Below, in pieces: positions 15,177 to 19,646 of a stretch of 19,646 nt of DNA; position 1 is the first letter of the stretch; every line of letters begins with the position of its first letter. The notes beneath the pieces were generated by a model. The model ran no database searches and was not told the DNA's origin. It saw only the letters and a program-made list of their open reading frames with translations. Made by a program: the position numbers and the translations under genes. The stretch is taken from positions 1-19,646 of the forward strand of contig BNXD01000028.1 of assembly GCA_025999315.1 (NCBI GenBank). Reading direction: 5' to 3'. This stretch comes from Bacteroidia bacterium (GTDB lineage: Bacteria; Bacteroidota; Bacteroidia; Bacteroidales; Rikenellaceae).

Positions 15177-18100
15177 ATGAAGAATACACTACTACCGAAA
15201 TTCTGGAGCTGGTTTTTGTGTTGCATGCTTCTTTCATCTTCGCTGCTTGCCCAGCAAAGCGCAAGGGTGAGCGGAGAGGTATGCGACATTGACGGCCAAC
15301 CCCTCGGCGGAACGAGCGTCATCGAAAAGGGATCCTCCACCGGGACGACCACCGACGCAAAAGGCAGCTTCACCTTGAATCTCTCGGGTCAGGATGCCAC
15401 TATAGTAGTTTCGTCCATGGGCATGGAGACCAGAGAGGTCCGACTTAACGGGAAAACAAATATCAGGGTAACGCTCTACCAGTCCACCAACGTCCTGGAC
15501 GATTTGGTGGTCATCGGATACGGGACGGCCAAAAAATCGGACCTTACGGGCTCGGTGTCGTCGGTCTCGCAGGAGACCTTCGAGGAGAAAATGATAACCT
15601 CCGTCGAGGATGCCCTCCGGGGCCAGGTTGCCGGGGTTCGGGTCATGTCGACCGAAGGACAGCCGGGCGAGGACCTGAACATCCGAATACGCGGATCGGG
15701 CTCGCTCAACGCCAGCAACTCACCGATATACGTCATCGACGGCATCGTGATGGAGACCACCGACATCAATTCGGGCGACATTCAGTCGATGGAGATACTC
15801 AAGGATGCCTCGGCCACCGCCATTTACGGTTCGCGCGGGGCGAACGGTGTGATAATCATAACCACCAAGCGCGGCGCCAAAGGCAAAGTGCGGGTGAATG
15901 TCGCCTTGAACACCTCGTTCCAGACGCGCAACAACCTGCTCGACATGATGGATTCGTATGAATATGCCCGAATGAAGAGCAACAACTCTATCAATTACTA
16001 CTCCAAAGGGACCACGGGTATCGACTTCAACACCTCCAGTCGCCAGTTCTATAAAGATTCCGAGGGCAACTTCTACCAGATCAACACGATGGACAAGTGG
16101 CAGAACTATCAGAAGTATGGCGACAAATCGAATCCCGACTACATCAACACCAACTGGCAGAATCTGATGATCCAGAACTCGACCGTGTTCGATTACAGGG
16201 CCAACGTCTCGGGGGGCGACGACAAAAGCAGGTTCTCGCTCATGGGTGGATATTTGTACCAGCCGGGCATCGTCGTCTACAACTCTTTCGAGAAGTATAC
16301 CCTGCGCGGCAACTACGAATACAACATCAACAAGAGCTCGAAATATGGGCTGAACATCAACGGCTCGCGTTCCAGCCAGCAGGGATTGGACCTTAACTCT
16401 AACATCTCCATGAACATGCTCTCTCAGGCCCCCACCAAACTGCCCTCGGCCGAGGACTGGGAGGCAGAGGACGGCGAGACCCAGTTCGAGAACAACAACC
16501 CCCTCTATCAGGCCAAACGCATAAAGAAGGAGATCGACAAGACCAATGTGGCGCTCAGGGCATATTTCGATCTGCAGCTCGCCAAAGGGCTCCAGTTGCA
16601 GATAGCCGGGAACCTGACCAACAACCAGCTCCAGGAGGAGGACTTTTTTCCGAGAGACGTGGCCAAAGGGCGCACACAGGAGGGCAAGGCCGTCAACGCC
16701 ATGACCAACTCGTTCACACTCAACAGTGAGACCCTGCTCAAGTATGCCACCCGTTTCGGCAACAAATACACGTTCGACATAATGGGCGGGGCTATCTTCG
16801 AGCAGAACCGCAAAAAGATGCTCTCGGGCGAGACTCACGGGTTCGAGAACGACGTTCTGACGACGGACGCCATGGGGCTCGGCTCGGTGATCTATGACGT
16901 GGCGTCGGATGTCAGCCGCTGGCGCATGGCATCCTATCTGGGCCGGGCCAATTTCGGCATCGACTCACGCTATCTGTTCACCGCGTCGATACGTTTCGAC
17001 GGCTCGTCGCGTTTCGGCAAAGACAACAAGTGGGGCACCTTCCCCTCGGGAGCCTTTGCCTGGAGGATCGACCAGGAGAAGTGGATGAAGCCGATAAGGC
17101 AAATATCCTCTCTCAAACTGCGCGCCTCGGCCGGTGTCAGCGGCAACTCGGCGATCCCCTCGCTCAGGACGCTGAGCGTGATGACCAAGGCCAACTATCC
17201 GATGGACGGTCTCAAGCAGGGGCTCGGCCTCGCTGCCACACGCTCGGAAAACCCCGACCTCAAATGGGAAACGTCGATACAGTATGACCTCGGGCTCGAC
17301 TTCGGCCTGTTCAAAAACAGGATCAGCGGTACGGTGGACCTCTACCTGAAACAGACGCGCGATCTGCTGTTCGAGAAACAGACGCTCTACTCCACCGGCT
17401 ACTCCTCACGCTGGAGCAACATCGCCGCAGTCGACAACCGGGGCCTCGAGATAACCCTCAGGGGTATGATAGTGCGAGGAAGGAAGGTCAACTGGAGCGC
17501 CAACTACAACATGGCCTTCAACCGCTCCAGGGTCAAATCGCTCGGAGAGAAGGATTATATGATCCTCAACCCGAACTCGCCGTTGAGCATCAGCAATTAC
17601 GCCATTTTGCAACAGGGGCTGCCCTTTGGCAACTGGTATGGCTACCAAACCGACGGCGTATGGAGGAGCCAGGCCGAAATAGACGCCCTGCCCGACCATT
17701 ACTCCTCGATCGGCGTTGCCAAAAGCGCGCTGCACCCGGGCAGCACCAAATTTGTCGACGTGGACGGCAACGGGACCGTCGACGATGCCGACCGCAGGAT
17801 CATCGGCTGTTCCGAACCGACCTTCACGGGGGGTTTGACCAACGTCGTCAAGTTTCTCGACTTCACCTTTACGCTCGGTCTCGAATTTGTCTATGGCGGC
17901 AAAATATTCAACGCCACGGGGCTCGAACTCTCGCAGCTCAACTCCAACGCGGCGGCCAACCAGCTCTCAAGCAACAAGGGCTACTGGCAGCCCAAGCTCT
18001 TCGACATCACCACGGGCGAGGTTTACCGCGAAGGTAACGAGAGTTCCGACATACACATGCCGGCGCTCGGTTGGGAACGTTATCTCAGCCAGCGTTTTGT

Positions 18101-18359
18101 CGAAGATGCCTCTTACCTGAGGATAAGCGACATCACGCTTTCGTACGATCTGGCCCGAAATATCCGGCAGTTGATCAGGGTCAATAAACTTTCCGTATTC
18201 TTCTCGGTGCGCAATGCGTACATATTCACCGGGTATTCCGGTTACGACCCCGACGTGAGCTCGGCCAAGGGCATCTATGCCGACCTTGTGCCCAAGCTCG
18301 ACGCCGGTTCGCTGCCACGGACGAGAGCCTACACCGTGGGCGTCAACATCACTTTCTAA
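15177..18359 (+). CDS. SusC/RagA-like TonB-dependent outer membrane transporter
   Basis: The 1060-residue protein has a signal peptide cut near LLA|Q (25/26), a carboxypeptidase-regulatory-like beta-sandwich domain (about 29-105), the SusC hallmark DDLVVIGYGTAKKSDLTGSV with the plug domain (about 115-235), then the 22-strand barrel ending in an aromatic residue (VNITF). There is no N-terminal STN domain, so it is not of the sigma/anti-sigma signalling subclass. An EF-hand-like loop DVDGNGTVDDADRR lies near 861-874, common in this family. With its SusD partner 20 bases downstream it forms the TonB-powered importer of the glycan. It follows the esterase by 29 bases with no terminator between them. 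Length is normal. Confidence 0.97.
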   Translation: MKNTLLPKFWSWFLCCMLLSSSLLAQQSARVSGEVCDIDGQPLGGTSVIEKGSSTGTTTDAKGSFTLNLSGQDATIVVSSMGMETREVRLNGKTNIRVTLYQSTNVLDDLVVIGYGTAKKSDLTGSVSSVSQETFEEKMITSVEDALRGQVAGVRVMSTEGQPGEDLNIRIRGSGSLNASNSPIYVIDGIVMETTDINSGDIQSMEILKDASATAIYGSRGANGVIIITTKRGAKGKVRVNVALNTSFQTRNNLLDMMDSYEYARMKSNNSINYYSKGTTGIDFNTSSRQFYKDSEGNFYQINTMDKWQNYQKYGDKSNPDYINTNWQNLMIQNSTVFDYRANVSGGDDKSRFSLMGGYLYQPGIVVYNSFEKYTLRGNYEYNINKSSKYGLNINGSRSSQQGLDLNSNISMNMLSQAPTKLPSAEDWEAEDGETQFENNNPLYQAKRIKKEIDKTNVALRAYFDLQLAKGLQLQIAGNLTNNQLQEEDFFPRDVAKGRTQEGKAVNAMTNSFTLNSETLLKYATRFGNKYTFDIMGGAIFEQNRKKMLSGETHGFENDVLTTDAMGLGSVIYDVASDVSRWRMASYLGRANFGIDSRYLFTASIRFDGSSRFGKDNKWGTFPSGAFAWRIDQEKWMKPIRQISSLKLRASAGVSGNSAIPSLRTLSVMTKANYPMDGLKQGLGLAATRSENPDLKWETSIQYDLGLDFGLFKNRISGTVDLYLKQTRDLLFEKQTLYSTGYSSRWSNIAAVDNRGLEITLRGMIVRGRKVNWSANYNMAFNRSRVKSLGEKDYMILNPNSPLSISNYAILQQGLPFGNWYGYQTDGVWRSQAEIDALPDHYSSIGVAKSALHPGSTKFVDVDGNGTVDDADRRIIGCSEPTFTGGLTNVVKFLDFTFTLGLEFVYGGKIFNATGLELSQLNSNAAANQLSSNKGYWQPKLFDITTGEVYREGNESSDIHMPALGWERYLSQRFVEDASYLRISDITLSYDLARNIRQLIRVNKLSVFFSVRNAYIFTGYSGYDPDVSSAKGIYADLVPKLDAGSLPRTRAYTVGVNITF

Positions 18360-18379
18360 CCATCAAAGCAACGGTGATC

Positions 18380-19646
18380 ATGAAAAATATCATATCATAC
18401 ATGTCAAAGGCTGCCGCGTCGGTGGCCGTGATGCTCTCCCTCGCCGGGTGCGGCAAATGGCTGGAAGAGGAGTCCAGGTCCAATTTCATCATGGACGATT
18501 TCTACACCTCGACCGCGAACCTGGAGATCGGGCTGCAGGGAGTCTATTCGGGCGTTGCGGACATTTTCGACGCCAACTCATTGCCCATAAGCGAGATCGG
18601 GACCGACGAGGCCTACTACTCCAACGCCAACTCGAATGCGGCCCTGTTCGACAGGTACAGCATCACCACCGACAATTCGCTGGTTGAGAGCTGGTACAAA
18701 ACACACTACGTGGTCATTCAGCGCGCCAACGTCATCATAAACCGCGCGCCTAAGGTGCCCAACATCAAGCCCGCCGACCTGAACCGGATAACGGCCGAGG
18801 CGAAAATGCTCAGGGCCTGGTCCTATTTCCGTCTTGTGCAGACCTTCGGCAGGCTGCCCCTGGTGCTTGAAGAGACCACAGAGTACAACTATCGCATACG
18901 CCGCGACTCGATCGGCGCCGTCTACCGATCGATCATCGACGATCTGACCTTCGCTTCGGCTGACGACGTGCTGTCGACGGACAAGCTTGTGGGGCACGTC
19001 AACCAATGGGCCGCCAAGGGTCTGCTTGCCAAGGTCTATCTCACCCTCGGCACCTCGATGATCCGCCGGCCGCAGCCCATCGACGAATATACCGAGCTGC
19101 AGTGGGCTCCGCTCGATCTGTTCGCCAAATGTCGCGATCTCTGCGACGAGATAAGGAGCTCGGGGGTATACTCGCTGAATCCCGAATATGGCAATACGTT
19201 TTTGACCGGCAAGAAGAACGGCCCCGAATCGCTCTGGGAGATACAGTACTGCACCGACCCCCAGATGGGTTCTGCCTGGTCCAAACAGTTCGGCGCCACA
19301 CAAAACAACAACTCGAACGCATACATCCAGAATGCGATGGTTGGCCGAAGCTACATACGTCCGCTGCCGAGTTTCGTCCGTTATTTCAAGGTAGGCGACA
19401 TGCGCCGGCAGTGGAACATATCCGAGTACAGGGTCGCCTTCAAAGCCTCCGGCGAACCCGACCGTCTGGCCTGGCTGACCAGCGACAACATCGATGCGGT
19501 TACGGGCGAGAAATTCAACATCGACACCGACGATCCGCTTGCCCTCGAACGCTCTCTGCTGAGCAGCATCGCCATACGCATCGGAGCGACAAAATACCGC
19601 TGGGGGGTTGGCTCCGATCCCGGCGAGTTCTGGCGCGAGAACCTGA
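18380..19646 (+). CDS. SusD/RagB-like glycan-binding lipoprotein, 3' end outside window
   Basis: The frame is open from ATG 18380 to the right edge (422 codons), so the C-terminus is missing. The lipoprotein signal ends in LAGC (C23) and is followed by GKWLEEES, the typical SusD start. Helical TPR-like segments of the family follow, including AEAKMLRAWSYFRLVQTFGRLPLV and KGLLAKVYLTLG. The protein is expected on the cell surface as the lid of the SusC channel and the main glycan-binding subunit. It lies 20 bases after susC, the usual pairing. Confidence 0.96.
   Translation, partial: MKNIISYMSKAAASVAVMLSLAGCGKWLEEESRSNFIMDDFYTSTANLEIGLQGVYSGVADIFDANSLPISEIGTDEAYYSNANSNAALFDRYSITTDNSLVESWYKTHYVVIQRANVIINRAPKVPNIKPADLNRITAEAKMLRAWSYFRLVQTFGRLPLVLEETTEYNYRIRRDSIGAVYRSIIDDLTFASADDVLSTDKLVGHVNQWAAKGLLAKVYLTLGTSMIRRPQPIDEYTELQWAPLDLFAKCRDLCDEIRSSGVYSLNPEYGNTFLTGKKNGPESLWEIQYCTDPQMGSAWSKQFGATQNNNSNAYIQNAMVGRSYIRPLPSFVRYFKVGDMRRQWNISEYRVAFKASGEPDRLAWLTSDNIDAVTGEKFNIDTDDPLALERSLLSSIAIRIGATKYRWGVGSDPGEFWRENL

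Noticed and set aside
15720-16838. 372-codon minus-strand open frame
   Set aside because: Antisense to the plug and early barrel of SusC; no motif or start context.

Overview
The window is from a GC-rich member of the Bacteroidota, probably of the Alistipes/Rikenellaceae type. Supporting evidence is a SusC/SusD pair, Bacteroidota-type promoter boxes (TAnnTTTG), absence of obvious Shine-Dalgarno sites, a DUF6377-type regulator and a PSP1/RicT protein with a Bacteroidota-style Cys-rich N-terminus. The genus is an inference only.

Left part (1-5512, all minus strand) is a chromosomal housekeeping block. In transcription order it holds rarA (AAA+ recombination/replication factor), a YfcE-like metallophosphoesterase ending at a Rho-independent terminator, a small protein resembling an isolated Clp N-domain, a MATE efflux transporter, and a PSP1-domain (RicT/YaaT-like) protein. 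The PSP1 protein runs off the left edge and carries a very long Gly/Arg/Asn-rich tail. Several of these genes have a TAYCTTTGC box almost touching the start codon. A 5-copy heptamer array lies in the leader of the phosphoesterase gene.

Junction (5513-5729): a 165-bp palindromic element with perfect 19-bp terminal inverted repeats, looking like a MITE, separates the housekeeping block from the accessory block.

Right part (5730-19646) is a polysaccharide utilization locus (PUL) built as two divergent transcription units around a membrane-anchored regulator. The minus-strand unit encodes a GH92 alpha-mannosidase lipoprotein and an unrecognised secreted protein (paralog 1). The regulator (TPR - transmembrane - coiled coil - HTH, DUF6377-type) is also on the minus strand and ends in a strong terminator. 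The plus-strand unit starts with paralog 2 of the unrecognised protein. It continues with very short gaps into a Ser-type sulfatase, a sialate O-acetylesterase-like SGNH esterase, a SusC-like TonB-dependent transporter and a SusD-like lipoprotein cut by the right edge.

How it works together (inference): SusC/SusD import a complex glycan. The sulfatase and esterase remove sulfate and acetyl decorations, and GH92 trims alpha-mannose. The two related unknown proteins, one in each unit, are probably a dedicated enzyme or binding family for the same glycan. They are the best candidates here for something undescribed.
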